Below are positions 1-10,877 of a stretch of DNA of 64,000 nt, in pieces; positions within the stretch are counted from its first letter, which is position 1; each line of letters starts with the position of its first letter. Source of the stretch: Gyromitra esculenta (Eukaryota > Ascomycota > Pezizomycetes > Pezizales > Discinaceae); the NCBI GenBank assembly GCA_038503075.1, contig JBCAML010000018.1:868001-932000 (forward strand). The letters run 5' to 3'. The notes under the pieces were generated by a model. It saw only the letters and a program-made list of their open reading frames with translations. It was not told where the DNA came from and made no database searches. The translations under genes were made by a program, and so were the position numbers.

Positions 1-475
1 GACCGCTTGGTTGGATTTACCTTATATGTACCCTTGACGTGCACCTTTTGGACTAAATCCCAATCGGCATCCTTCATATTCCTGAATGCGACATCCCTCA
101 AGATACCAGCATTATTAATAAGGATATGAACGGTTCCAAAAGCCTTGACGGCAGTTTCGATGATCCTCTCGCCGTTCTCTACAGAGTCATAATTGGCGAC
201 GGCCTTGCCGCCAGCTTTTGCGATCTCTTCGACCACCACATCTGCAGCCTTGATCCCCCAAGTGTCAGTTTCGTAAAGATTCAAATTGAAGTTAAGACTA
301 CCTTTGTAGAGTTTCCTTCGCCCTTGAAAGACCCGCCTAGGTCATTTACTACCACACTAGCTCCACGGGAAGCGAAAAAAAGGGCATATGCTTTGCCGAG
401 TCCTCCTCCGGCTCCAGTAACGACGACAACCTTACCGTCGTAGCGGAGGTTGTCCGTGGATGCAATGTTATTCAT
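1..475 (-). CDS. FOX2: Peroxisomal multifunctional beta-oxidation enzyme Fox2, N-terminal part
   Basis: Second and third steps of peroxisomal fatty-acid beta-oxidation (enoyl-CoA hydratase plus (3R)-hydroxyacyl-CoA dehydrogenase). Only the start is in the window. Exon 1 (475 to 302) gives [19 protein letters not shown] followed by the NAD(P)-binding glycine motif TGAGGGLG at about residues 20-27 and the NDLGG motif of short-chain dehydrogenases. A 53-base intron (301 to 249) keeps phase; exon 2 (248 to 21) holds the conserved NNAG motif ([11 protein letters not shown]) and ends VHVKGTYK at a GTAAAT donor. The catalytic Tyr/Lys, the second dehydrogenase domain and the hydratase domain lie beyond the left edge. 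It is divergently arranged with TDA10 across about 650 bases. Family assignment is firm; full-length integrity cannot be judged. Confidence 0.9.
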
Positions 476-1128
476 TACGTGGTCTATAGCGTGTCAAGGT
501 ACTGTATTTGGTGAATACTGAAGGAGTGGTATTAGTGCAGCCGCTTAAAAACGAGGATGGCGAGGATAAGTATGAGGAGGAGGGGAAGAGGAGGAGGAGG
601 AGAGATGATGATGACGATGATGATGTTGAGATTCCGAGTTGAAAAAGGATGTTGTCAGAATCGCACGTGAAGGTGAGCGAGGGTGGGGTTAGGGTTAAAA
701 GCTGGAGCTCGGGTATCCTGGGGAAACTGATTATGGCTGGTTAGTGATGTGATAACAGCAGTATGGAGAGAGGACCTCGGTTATTGCTAGGCACAAGTAC
801 CTAGGCACGACATTGTAGTATTCGTTTCACGTCACCACAGTCAAGGTGGTAGAGTACATACATGTACCTAGGATTGCGGGGACTCGGTTAGCCCCGGAAC
901 TTTCCATCACATGCGAGTCCCACATCACCTCCACTCAAAACCACAACCACCACCACACATAGAGTAGGTAGAGTGCTCGAAATCCCGTCAGCAGCTGGCT
1001 CGTGAAAATAACACAATATCCGCCCGGATATTTAGTAGTGCGCTTACAAACACAAACAGATACTCAACACACATACACACAAATACACACGCACGCCGTA
1101 AATTAGCGACCTCATTTCCCCTGCAGCA
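476..1128. promoter_or_regulatory. Divergent intergenic region FOX2/TDA10
   Basis: Shared upstream region of two divergent genes. It holds a purine-rich GA/GAT stretch at about 545-635, one TACATGTA palindrome near 859, and an ACA/CA-rich tract at about 1040-1095 just before the TDA10 start. No ORF or RNA gene is visible. Confidence 0.5.
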
Positions 1129-2280
1129 ATGTCAGTAATTTCAATCAAGGATAAAACCCCTCTCCTGATTTCCTTCCTTCTCCCCCTCCTCTCAGATCAC
1201 GTCTCTCAGAATCCGACAGCCACCTCTCCGCCTTTCTTCCTCGGCGTTTCTGGTCCGCAAGGTTCCGGCAAAACTTCTCTCGCCACTATCCTCGCCGCTA
1301 ACCTTAGGGCACTCCCGCACAACCTCAATGTCGTGGTCTTTTCAATTGACGACATATATCTCACGCATGCCGACCAAGTTGCCCTACACAGACTTTACCC
1401 AAACAACAAACTAGTTCGGCATCGCGGCGAGCCTGGGACCCATGATGTCAAATTGGGAAAGCAGGTGTTCCAATCTCTGAAAGAACAAAAGAAAACCAAA
1501 ATCCCTTTCTACGATAAGTCTGCGTTCAATGGACAGGGTGATAGGGTCAGTGAAGTCGAATGGGAAGAGGTGGATGGCCCTTACGATATAGTGATATTTG
1601 AGGGCTGGTGTGTAGGTTTCCGATCGCTTTCAGATGAGAACTTGGAAGAAGAATGGCAGAAAAGTAGGCAAAGCCAGAAAGGAACCGTAGGCAGACACGC
1701 ATTAGAGCATTTGCAATTTGCCAACGTGAAACTGAAAGATTACGATCTACTGACAAAGTAATGTATCCTTTGATGCCTCTTTTTGCTTTTCTCGACCTTT
1801 TCGAGATTTCTTCGTTCTCGAGAGTTGCGCGGAATGTGGTCGGCCGAGTCTCAGTTCGGAGCAGGCCAGACTGAGAGTGAATTGTTAACGAAAAACAAAG
1901 TTTTCTAGACGCATTGATCCACATGTGAGCCCCTGTTCCTCTCGCTACCGCTATCCGGAGAAGTGTCCTGAAGAGACGACCAGTGACGCTGAGGACCTAT
2001 CCTTCGTCTACGATTGGCGTATTCAGCAAGAGCACGGCCTGATCGCCTCTCGTGGTTCCGGGATGACGAATGATCAAATTACAGAATTCGTGGATGGCTG
2101 TACGACATTTCACTTGCCATATTGGTTCACAAAGCATGATTATTGATCGCTTTTGCAGATATGCCCGCCTACGAGCTTTATGTGGATTCCTTGCGGCGGG
2201 GGGCGTTGGGGGGGGAGGGCAAACAGCTAAGGGTTGTTATTGGGAAGGATAGAAACATGGTTAAAGTTTTAAACCTTTAA
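1129..2280 (+). CDS. TDA10: Tda10/glycerate 3-kinase-like P-loop kinase
   Basis: ATP-dependent kinase of the glycerate kinase/Tda10 (YGR205W) family, related to uridine/panto-kinase P-loop folds. Four exons: 1129-1757, 1901-1924, 1984-2099 and 2159-2280, giving 296 aa. Visible motifs are the Walker A GPQGSGKTS (residues 42-50), FSIDDIY (Walker B-like aspartates), the family stretch RHRGEPGTHD, and FEGWCVGF. The short second exon restores the conserved LDALIHID segment, the third gives VYDWRIQQE and GTGMT-like GSGMTNDQI, and the last gives MPAYELYVDSLRRG and GKDRNMVKVLNL before TAA. The 24-base exon contains a stop triplet in another frame, so a single-frame reading would truncate the protein. 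The yeast cellular role is poorly defined; kinase activity on glycerate is inferred from family. Confidence 0.88.
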
Positions 2281-4445
2281 GAAGAAACAGAGCGGTTATC
2301 GCCAGTTATTATTTTATTTCACCTTGGTCTTCTTAGATGCCAAAATTTGTTTATCATGCACAAAACTCGAAAGTCCAAGTAGGTATTGATAGATGCTAGT
2401 CGCGAAAAAAAAAGCAATTTCACTTTTCCTTACTCCTGTAAAGCTTGAACCTCCAGAGGAAAGAAGCCTAACTAGGGTACAAACAAGGGTTCGGGTGGCC
2501 ATCGCCGATTATGCACGGCACACAGACAAAGCAAACATTGCTGCGTCTTCAGAATCACCAATTATCACCCGTACACGAGAAATCGACCAACTGGAACGCT
2601 CGGTCAGACCTTAGAAAGCTGGTGTACGCTTGTACAGTTCTTTCAAATAAGGAAGCCTTAAACGAGGCACAGATAGATTCCGCGTGGCTGCCGTGGGAGA
2701 GTAACATGCATGTAGGGTGGAACCAAAGAAGAAAGGAAAAAAAACCAACAAACGTGGTAGCTAACCCTAACCTGTATCGGCGCTGAAAAGCCCGACTCAA
2801 GCTGGTTGGGCTCTGGTCTTCCAAAGCCCAAGTTGCTGTTGCTGTTGCTGTTGCAATGTTGCAATTTCGCCTGGCATGAGTACTCCGTCTCACTGCATTG
2901 CCAGTCAATTTAAAAGGGTAACTCTGCAGCAGATTGTTTTCAAAAGGGCCTGGACGTTTTTCTAATATCTACTCTCAGGATCGAAGGATTAAGGCACATG
3001 ATACGTGCTAGGAAAAATGCTGTTTTTATATCGAAATGCTGAGTTCTGATATTCAGCTGGTACCATATGCGTATTCCCTACAGAAAACTTGTAACCGTAT
3101 GTATTGTCCATGCAAGGAGTTTTCCAACAACATCAAGAGCTACAATGTGGCACGTTCCACAAGAAGAAAGAATTTCGTCGCGAGGGAGACACAGTTTTCG
3201 TTACCAAGCTGTCAACGACGGGTTCGGGCCGAGAAAGTCTCAACAAGTGTCGAATTCCTGGTTGTACATGCGTTGTTGAGGGATGCAATGTCCCGCCAGT
3301 GCGTACCAACCAATAAATAAAAACGGCTGTCATGTCTGAGCCGGGCACCGGTTCGGTAACCGGGGGGGTACAACGGCGACCAGCATCTCAAATTGACCCA
3401 CAGGCAGGGTAACTTTCCGCTTCTAGTCGCATTCGAATTTTTGCCCCCGCTATCGTCCAAACCCAGTCAGGTACGCTGGCCATGCCATGGTTCGTGGGTT
3501 CTCCTGGGAAGAGCTCCAGGTTTCGCTTCCGCTTGTCTGCCTGAATTGATTTTTGGGGGTTGCCACCGATTAGTAGGCCAAATCCCATTTAAAAATCCCA
3601 TTCTCATGCTGCCGTTGTCGTTGTCGTTGTCGCTGTCATCGATCAGATGGCTTAGGAACGGGAGAAAGCCCCATTTTCATTGTCTGTCGGAATCAACAAA
3701 TTATTATTTGGAGCCTCCAAATTCTTCCCGTTCTGCCGCCATGTCTTAAACTGGCAGGCTGGCTCGCATTCGTTGTTGGTGAGTAGGCGACTCTCCTGCT
3801 TCTCTGAGGTTCGTTCTCCATGTCCCTTGAGCCCTACTGCCCGGTTTTGTCGTGGTGTGCTTCCACCCTCGCGGGGAGTCACGGCTAAGTATAAGATATG
3901 AATAGGGAGCTTTTGCCAAAGCACCAACTCAGTTGCCATTCAAATATCGCAAAATAACTGGGATTGTTTTTGCATTTGGCGCACTTTGATACTTTTGGTC
4001 ACTTTTCTCTGCCCGCAGCTGTTGCTGTTGCTGGAGGTTCCGTTTTATCCTTCCCCAGGGCAACTTTGTGATACGCAAAACGGTCAATCCCCTGTAATTG
4101 TCCGTTCCGGCGTCCCCCACACTTTCAACATTTCATTTAATTCGCCTGTTGCTGCTGCTGCTCTTCTGCAAGAGCCTGGTTGGCGCGGACGCTGTTCGGC
4201 CATCTCTCATTTTAATTTCAACCGTATACAATCCCATTTTACATTTAAAAAGGGCAGGACAGGCTTCTCATTCTTATCGAGTCGGACTTATCTTTTTTTC
4301 TCTTCCTTTCTTCTTCCTTTCTTCTTCCTTTCGAGTCTACTGATCCATATTTTTTGTTTGGGCTCTGTTCCTGTTTTGTCTATTTTGTCCTCGCTGGCTT
4401 TTCTGGAGGTACTTTTTTTGCATTCGAGCAAGGTTTCCCGTCACC
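2281..4445. other. Long intergenic region / 5' leader of PAS gene
   Basis: No convincing gene in either strand; frames here lack family motifs and are broken. Contents include GTTGCT trinucleotide runs near 2830 and 4020, pyrimidine-rich sequence at 3590-3640, and a CTTCCTTTCTT tandem at about 4300-4335 immediately upstream of the PAS gene. The pyrimidine-rich final 400 bases look like a promoter and 5' leader. Confidence 0.4.
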
Positions 4446-6006
4446 ATGGATATCACATTTATTACCATGCATGACCTATCGCCCGGTAATGCGCACCCGT
4501 TCTCGTCGTGCGAGCTTCGATTGGGGTTCGACGTGGGGCGTGTTTTATACTGACGGAGATGCCTTATACAAAGATGCGAGACTTCTTTTCGCATCTGACT
4601 CGATTATCGACGTTCTGGGATATAGTCCGCACGATGTCGTTGGGAGGTCTTGCTTTGAATACTTTCACCCAGACGAGATGCCATTCGCTCGCTCGGTCCA
4701 CGGACGGGGCGTACACTTAGACAAGGCCGCCGTTTTGTCTTACTGCAAATTGAAAAGCATTACTGGCGAGTATGTCACATGCGAATGCGTTTTCACCGTT
4801 GTATATTCGGTCATTGTAGCTTCGACTAGTCTCTACAGATACAATAATAAAAGTCACGGTTTGTCGCCGTTTCCATGTTTTTTTTTGTTCAAAAATGACC
4901 TCGAATCGAATTGTGGCCTTTATCCACCCACTCCTTTTTGGGGGCTTTACTAACTCCAAGGGTCACCAGGTCGTGCAATTGCCGCTCCTGTTATTCGTCG
5001 GGTTTTCTCCGCCTCACAGCGAGACCCAAGATACCATATGCTCACCCATTTATCCGCAAAATTCAGTTCTGCGCCTGCAGGACATCACGAGCCACGGGCA
5101 GCTTTGATCCTCAATCGATTCACGCGCACTTTGAGTATACTTTACGCTACCCATGCTCTAGGGGATATACTCAACTTTCCGCCAGACGAGGCAATAGGCA
5201 AGAGCTTTTATGAGTGTATCCAAGAAAATTGCCTCCAGGAAGCTGTCGACGCGCTCGAAAGAGCGAAGGAAAACGATTCGATTGCCTACTTAAGGTTTCA
5301 GTGGAGAGATCCTAGGCAAGTACCAGCACTAGGGCAACAGGCACACCGCAGGAATATTCAGCAAAATCAACATGGAAACCGTCGGGTCCATGGATATCAT
5401 CAAGCTGAGGGATCTCGCCCCGCAGCTGTACAGAGTTGGGTGGATAGGGATGATTCGATGGGAGATAGAATGAGTGACCCGGACGGGAGCTATGACACAG
5501 ACATGCGGAGTGACGGGGACCAAGCAGATGATGACGATGGTGTATATATGAGTGGAAACTCGACTTCCCAGTCTAGCATCTCACAGTCACCCGAACCAGT
5601 GCTAGAAGTAGAAGCTGTTGTTTCATGCACCTCGGATGGGCTTGTTGTCGTCCTTCGGAAGGCTAGGCCGATCATCCCTGCACCTCATCATTCCCCATTA
5701 TACCACGGCGTATTTGCGTCACCATGGGCCCACGCCCCATTGGTCCCACCTCCACAGCAAGTTCCGATACCGGGCGGCCCACCGGCGGGTGATTTTATGG
5801 ACAGCATACGCCAAGTAGCGGTTTTCGCGTGGAGCCTGAGAAGCATCAACGAGAATCTACTTCAGTTTGCGCAAAACCAGGGTCCGACAGACCCGGGATC
5901 GGGATTTCCCGGAGATTCTTCGACTGAACTTCATCAACACAAGATGAATCGCCGCAACCAAGGTGTCGATGATCTTGACAAACCGTCAGGCGGTTATGAT
6001 CGCTGA
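4446..6006 (+). CDS. Fungal PAS-domain protein
   Basis: Putative sensor/regulatory protein with an N-terminal PAS fold. Three exons: 4446-4485, 4574-4858 and 4970-6006, 453 aa. The short first exon (MDITFITMHDLSP) is chosen because it splices in phase into DARLLFASDSIIDVLGY, the classic PAS start, followed by VVGRSCFEYFHPDE and LDKAAVLSYC. Exon 3 restores RRVFSASQRDPRYHML, then a second PAS-like segment (RAALILNRFTRTLSILYAT, GKSFYECIQENCLQEAV, NDSIAYLRFQWRDPRQ). An acidic low-complexity linker follows (DDDDG near residue 270), then the conserved VEAVVSCTSDGLVVVLRKAR and the C-terminal GDFMDSIRQVAVFAWSL. I recognise the family as a conserved ascomycete PAS protein of unknown ligand. A minor uncertainty is the frame just after DPRQ (about 5315-5400). 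Confidence 0.82.
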
Positions 6007-6586
6007 TTTGTGGAAGTGGGCTTGGTTATGGGAGTCTCTAAAAGGATAAACCTGCTGCCATTTTCCAGATATTTTCTCTCACTTCCTAGCAACTGTTTTT
6101 TGCGCATTAAAAGTTTCGCCATATTGACGAAGTGGAGGTTATTTTATCACTCTCACTACAAAAAGTTGAAGCGCTTCATTTATGTTTACGAATGATGAAG
6201 TTGTGGGGTTTTTTCTGAAGAGCATTGGGAGGACTGACTTATTTTTCGCGGTTTATATAACCTTTTAGCATTTTTTTTCTCGATTAGTATTCTACTGTTC
6301 TTACGTTGGGGTTTGCATGCGGAGGCCTTTTTTTTTTTACCTAATGTAGCTGCTTTCTATTTCGTTCCATCGCAACTGAGTGGAATTGCTTCGATTCTTT
6401 TTTTTTTCCCCTGCTACCCTGAAAATATCACTTTGCGGTCACTGCTTCTGAAATTATGCTTTGAATTCTGGTTTCGGTATTGAAATTGGTTTTGATAGGA
6501 GACTTAGTTACCATCCTAGTAGCTGCGTGGCCGTTCTAACAAAATTATATCTAGCAACAAATTACAGCAAATTACAAACTACAGTA

Positions 6587-6763
6587 CCGGAAAGGAGTAT
6601 GAAGTTGGGGCGGTATTCGTAAATCACTCTCTGGAAGGCGGAGGTGAATTGATAATGACCGGAGTTCTCGAAGTTAGTACTGTGGTCATCCTGACTTATT
6701 CCTGCACTTTCTAACGTGAATATCGAATCCGGTATCAAAAGCAAGCCAGCACCCACTTTCCGG
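6587..6763. mobile_element. Possible degenerate TIR element
   Basis: Starts CCGGAAAGGAG and ends with the inverted CCCACTTTCCGG; each end is bounded by TA. Terminal repeats are only about 11-14 bases, so this could be chance. It resembles other TA-bounded elements here that begin CCG. Confidence 0.35.
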
Positions 6764-7602
6764 TACTTTAGCGCAGAATCTTCCGAACAAGTAACTACAT
6801 GTACATGTACCCATTATTACCTACCTAGGAACCTGGCGAGATTATTTTGCTTTGCTATTACTTTGTGTATCGTTTAGTTCAAAAATAAATATGGATATGT
6901 TCCCTGCAATTAGGATAAACTGCATGTACACGTACGTGTATTTCTTGATCGTTCGAATTCTGGTTGTAAGTAAATCTTTAGCGCTAGTGTAATAACCCCT
7001 TCCATCCCAGGTGCGTTTTGGTGCAATTAGCGATTCTTATTTGGAGGTGGTGCCCTTATGAATTCTCACTAGCGGGGACTAAATACCGGCATCATGTGCG
7101 TGTGGCTATGATAGGCCTACTGTTAAGTCCTAAACAAGGGTAGAGGAAATTTCAGACCTAGGAGATATAAGCATTTATTTTGAGGGATAAGGTGTACATG
7201 GGATGCACGAAAGGGATGCACATCACAATCAAGGGCCACGCTTCTCCACAACACATATTTCTAAGAGCTGCTAGGTTTCAGGGAGGCCAATTAGATGATG
7301 TGGGTTTCATTTCTGGTAGGGAAGTAATTAAAAGTAGTGTATTTTGTACGCAAATCTACAAAATTTGATAGTGACTTTGTTTTCAGCACAATCTTTGCAC
7401 CAATAGGGAGCTTTTTGCAACATTAACAAGGGATATCCCCTCACTGAGCATAGAATATATAAATTCCGGTCAAAATCTATGGTTCTCTTGGGGATTGTGT
7501 TGTGGGAAATTGTAGCGATGTGCTCGCTACGAAGTCAAATGTGCATCACTTTCGTGCACCCTATGTACATAGTAGCAGCTAAAAATAGGTCACTCTATTA
7601 TA

Positions 7603-7730
7603 CTTGTTAGCAGGCATACGAACCAGAAAACATGGGGGTGTGGCTTCGTATGCTACGGAATCCGTGCCTAATGCCGCAGCGCACAAAGCCACACCCCCCG
7701 TGTTTTCTGGTTCGTATGCCTGCTAACAAG
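7603..7730. mobile_element. Near-perfect palindromic MITE, TA-flanked
   Basis: Arms of about 44 bases (beginning CTTGTTAGCAGGCATACG) are inverted copies with one substitution and one indel, separated by a loop of about 40 bases. TA (7601-7602 and 7731-7732) flanks both ends. The high arm identity suggests a recent insertion or hairpin-maintained arms. No coding capacity, so it must have been mobilised in trans. Confidence 0.8.
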
Positions 7731-8220
7731 TAGTGATGATGGATGGTGGCGCACGCGGTTATTTAGAGGATCTGATGCGCATGTGTTAGTACTGCATATA
7801 GTTTAATTGTTGCCGTAGATACCCAAAACTCTTAGGCCAGACTGCAGTACAATCATCAGGAGTCTTTTTTGCCGGGAGAAAGCCATATGTACCCTATTTT
7901 TCCATCACTCATACAATCAGTTGTGAAACTGACCACCTCAGAAATGATCAGGGGGTTTCTCGCAAGTTCTTACCTTGATAGCGTCTATGCACTGGCGCCA
8001 CGACTAATCACTCGAATACTACGCGCCACTGGCAATGCTCGAAATCTGCTTCCCACGAGCTTCCTGGGTGGCTGGGGGCAGTTGGGGGTGGCTGCTCGTG
8101 CATTCTTGAACATGTCCTCGAAAGTGATGTAGATATATGTATATAAACCATTTTAGCAGGTGGGGACCGTGGGGGGAATTCATAGGAAAGCAAACACATA
8201 CATGTATCTTGTACCTATTA

Positions 8221-8448
8221 GCGAGAAAATAAAATCTGTTCGGTTCAATACAAGCACCGCGGAAGAAAACCTCAAGAACAACGAATCTCTTCAATGCTAT
8301 GCCTCCCGATTCACATGAGTATGCCTCGCTGTAATCGTATGGGGTTCTCCTGTTTCATTTTATTAATTTTCATGATCATAGCGAGATATTATTCAATAAG
8401 TGGAGGGTTGTTGCTTTGTACCGAACCGAACCGACTTTATTTTTTGAC
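8221..8448. mobile_element. TIR element family B, copy 1
   Basis: Terminal repeats of about 40 bases (left GCGAGAAAATAAAATCTG, right inverted GTCAAAAAATAAAGTCGG), both continuing into TTCGGTTC. TA on both sides. Shares termini with the copy at 56221. Non-coding. Confidence 0.75.
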
Positions 8449-9302
8449 TACGTGTAGTGTGTGCATACATGTATTCCATATTCATCAATACAAAACGTTA
8501 AACTGGTATATTTTAAAAACGCTGATATCTTATGTCGCGATCATATCATACTCAAATGTCTCAATCGACTTAAGTTTCAATGTACGCTGGCCATAGCCTA
8601 CTTTTTCTGGGGATTTGCTTGGTGAAGCAAATCCACAGAAACGAGCTAGGCCCAATTTGGTCTGGATTGAGACAAGCTTGTCTGTGTTTAATTGTGGTGG
8701 GGAATCTTTGACAATTGTAGGTGCCGTACTATCTCGCGTATAGTGCGTTTAGCCTTGAGGCCTTTCCATAGGGATTAGGATCAGAGTAATCGGTATACAG
8801 GGCAAATGTGTAGATCTAGGTTATCCCACTTTTAAGTGTCGGCCCTAAAGTACCTTCACTCGCCGGTAAGAGCTTAACCGCAAAAAATTGCTATCCTTTT
8901 AAGCTTAAGAAGCGAACAAGTAGATAATATCAGGTCTTTAATACATGTCCTAGTGCTTGGCGGTATCCGGTACGAAGATACCAAAACAACCGATCTATAA
9001 AATTTTCTGTATAAATTTTCACGTAGTGCGCAGCAGCATGCAGCACGTTCATACGTGGACTTTGATTTCTCTTGGTAGGGATCTAGCTAATTGCATGTAG
9101 ACCTAGAACCAGGAGGAGGTTTTGGAAGTTACTATACCATAATGGCTACAAATATTCGTTTAAGTTAACAATTCAATTTCTAATGCCGTATAAATTGGTC
9201 AGGTATGATCTAGCTTGGGGGTATTTCTGGGCATAACATTTTTTGGGTAACCTGTAAGTCGATTTGTTTGGTTCTTTGTGGGGATCAGCCATTGTTAATA
9301 TA

Positions 9303-9450
9303 CCGTACTAACTCGAGCAAGCGGAAAGACGTTGGAATTGCGCTCTATAGGCAAAGCGCCCAAAAATTCCGCCTCAGCTTTGACCCCGCTTGGCCAGTAG
9401 AGGAAATTTCAACGCCTTAACATGAAGTTCGCTTGCTCAAGTTAATGCGG
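9303..9450. mobile_element. Degenerate TIR element, TA-flanked
   Basis: Ends CCGTACTAACTCGAGCAAGC and, inverted, CCGCATTAACTTGAGCAAGC, with TA at 9301-9302 and 9451-9452. Arms diverge after the first ~25 bases then resume near GTTGGAATT/GTTGAAATT. 148 bases, non-coding. Confidence 0.7.
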
Positions 9451-9862
9451 TATAGGGAATCGTTTGGTAATTTCGATAGAACACGTTCACTTAATGTTTA
9501 AACTTTACAGTTTACTATCTAAAAGAGCGACATGGTTAGAGATGTATTTGACTAGGTACTTAAATAGCAAAATTACTAAATTTTATCAGTGTAGTGCACA
9601 GTACGAAAAAATCGGGTGGATCTGCCACGGCATTGTTAAGAAATACGGACTTGAGCCTTTTTTTCAGAATACCGTACATATTTTTTTTTTGGCACTGTAG
9701 GTCTGCAAAGTTGAAGTGGCAGGCGGCCCTCCCATTATTGGCACCGGGATATATAATGAGTACACACAGTGTTGAAAAGTAGCTGTATGAACATGTTTCA
9801 GCTAATCGAGTGACTATAAACGTGTTAACCTGTCCACAGGTACTCGTGCTCTACCATGAGTA

Positions 9863-10329
9863 CCTGAAAATGCTTTTTGGTGGCAACGTCTTTTAATTTG
9901 GGGAAAACGTTTAGGATACCATGTTTCTGATGAGTTTGTGTGCCAGATACCACAACTACTTCGCTTCGACCGTGCCCACCACAACTAAACCTATACCATC
10001 AGTTGCTTACCCCCTTCAACCCACCCAACTAGGCAAAGAAACTCTCAGATTTCAAGCAATAAAATCACAGAAAATCGAGCACTATTCTACTTTTCTCTTA
10101 ATATTCTTAAATAAAATAGTATGCGAGGAAGAGGGTTTTTAGGTCTGAATTCTACATAATAGCGTTGTGATGGCCGGTACCGGTAGGTGGGCGCGGTCAG
10201 AGCAAAGTAGTTGTGGTATCCGGCATACAAACTCGTCAGAAACATGGTATCCTGAACGTTTTCCCTTTAATTTGTCTTACGGAAGCGCTTTGCAATTTGG
10301 TTTGTTAGAATCGCGCCCTCGTTTTTAGG
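9863..10329. mobile_element. Long-arm TIR element, TA-flanked
   Basis: Outer ends CCTGAAAATGC / CCTAAAAACG (inverted) next to TA. The best-conserved arm block is about 80 bases (9899-9982 against 10187-10270), including GGATACCATGTTTCTGA and ACCACAACTACTT. A 200-base A+T-moderate centre has no gene. Confidence 0.7.
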
Positions 10330-10706
10330 TACTTGTTGTTGAGTGCAAGTAGATTCTGAGCGATATATTTCGGTGCATTGACCCTGCAGGTGCATTTCAG
10401 TGCTTGTGGTAAGGGTCTGGGTCGGCCCGAGCGTTGGCGACGGATCGACTCAATAAGTTGCCATGTATGTACAGTCACGTTCGTAAAATCCTGGCACCCT
10501 ACTAATCGTTGATAATAAATTAAATAGCTACGGATCGAACTGGAAAACAGTAATTCAAAAGGGTGGGAAACTATGGAGATCCTCAGATGCTGAATAACAT
10601 CTAACTACCTCACATAACTATTTTCTACAAAAATTATAGCTTCAATCCATCGGCAGTCGTTCTTAATAGAGACGAGGTGTGCCAAGACTTTTCGAACGAG
10701 ACTGTA

Positions 10707-10828
10707 CTCGTATTTGACTGACGTTTTTAGAATGGGCTAGGTCCGCATACCTACAAAATTGTACCGAATCTGTGATTTTGTATGGGAAGCATAGGCAGCC
10801 CGTTTTAAAAACGTCAGTCAAATACGAG
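10707..10828. mobile_element. TIR element family E, copy 1
   Basis: 122 bases with termini CTCGTATTTGACTGACG followed by TTTTTA, inverted at the right end; TA on both sides. The same terminal words recur in the copy at 40661. Confidence 0.78.
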
Positions 10829-10877
10829 TATTAAATTTATTTATTTTGAATATGATCTACATATATCAAAGCGCCAA

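Larger units (their letters stand above)
6007..10877. other. Gene-free region rich in small TIR elements
   Basis: About 4.9 kb with no supported gene. T-rich sequence at 6250-6400 follows the PAS gene. Six TA-flanked inverted-repeat elements (entered separately) lie at about 6587, 7603, 8221, 9303, 9863 and 10707. A further hairpin with arms of about 25 bases sits at 8596-8652. TACATGTA occurs near 6797, 8200 and 8467. Confidence 0.6.

Noticed and set aside
126..443. Plus-strand ORF of 105 codons
   Set aside because: Opposite strand of the FOX2 exons; low-complexity proline end and no family features.
10449..10530. Single TA-CAGTCACG-type end resembling a Tc1/mariner terminus
   Set aside because: No inverted partner found within a few hundred bases; only one end visible.
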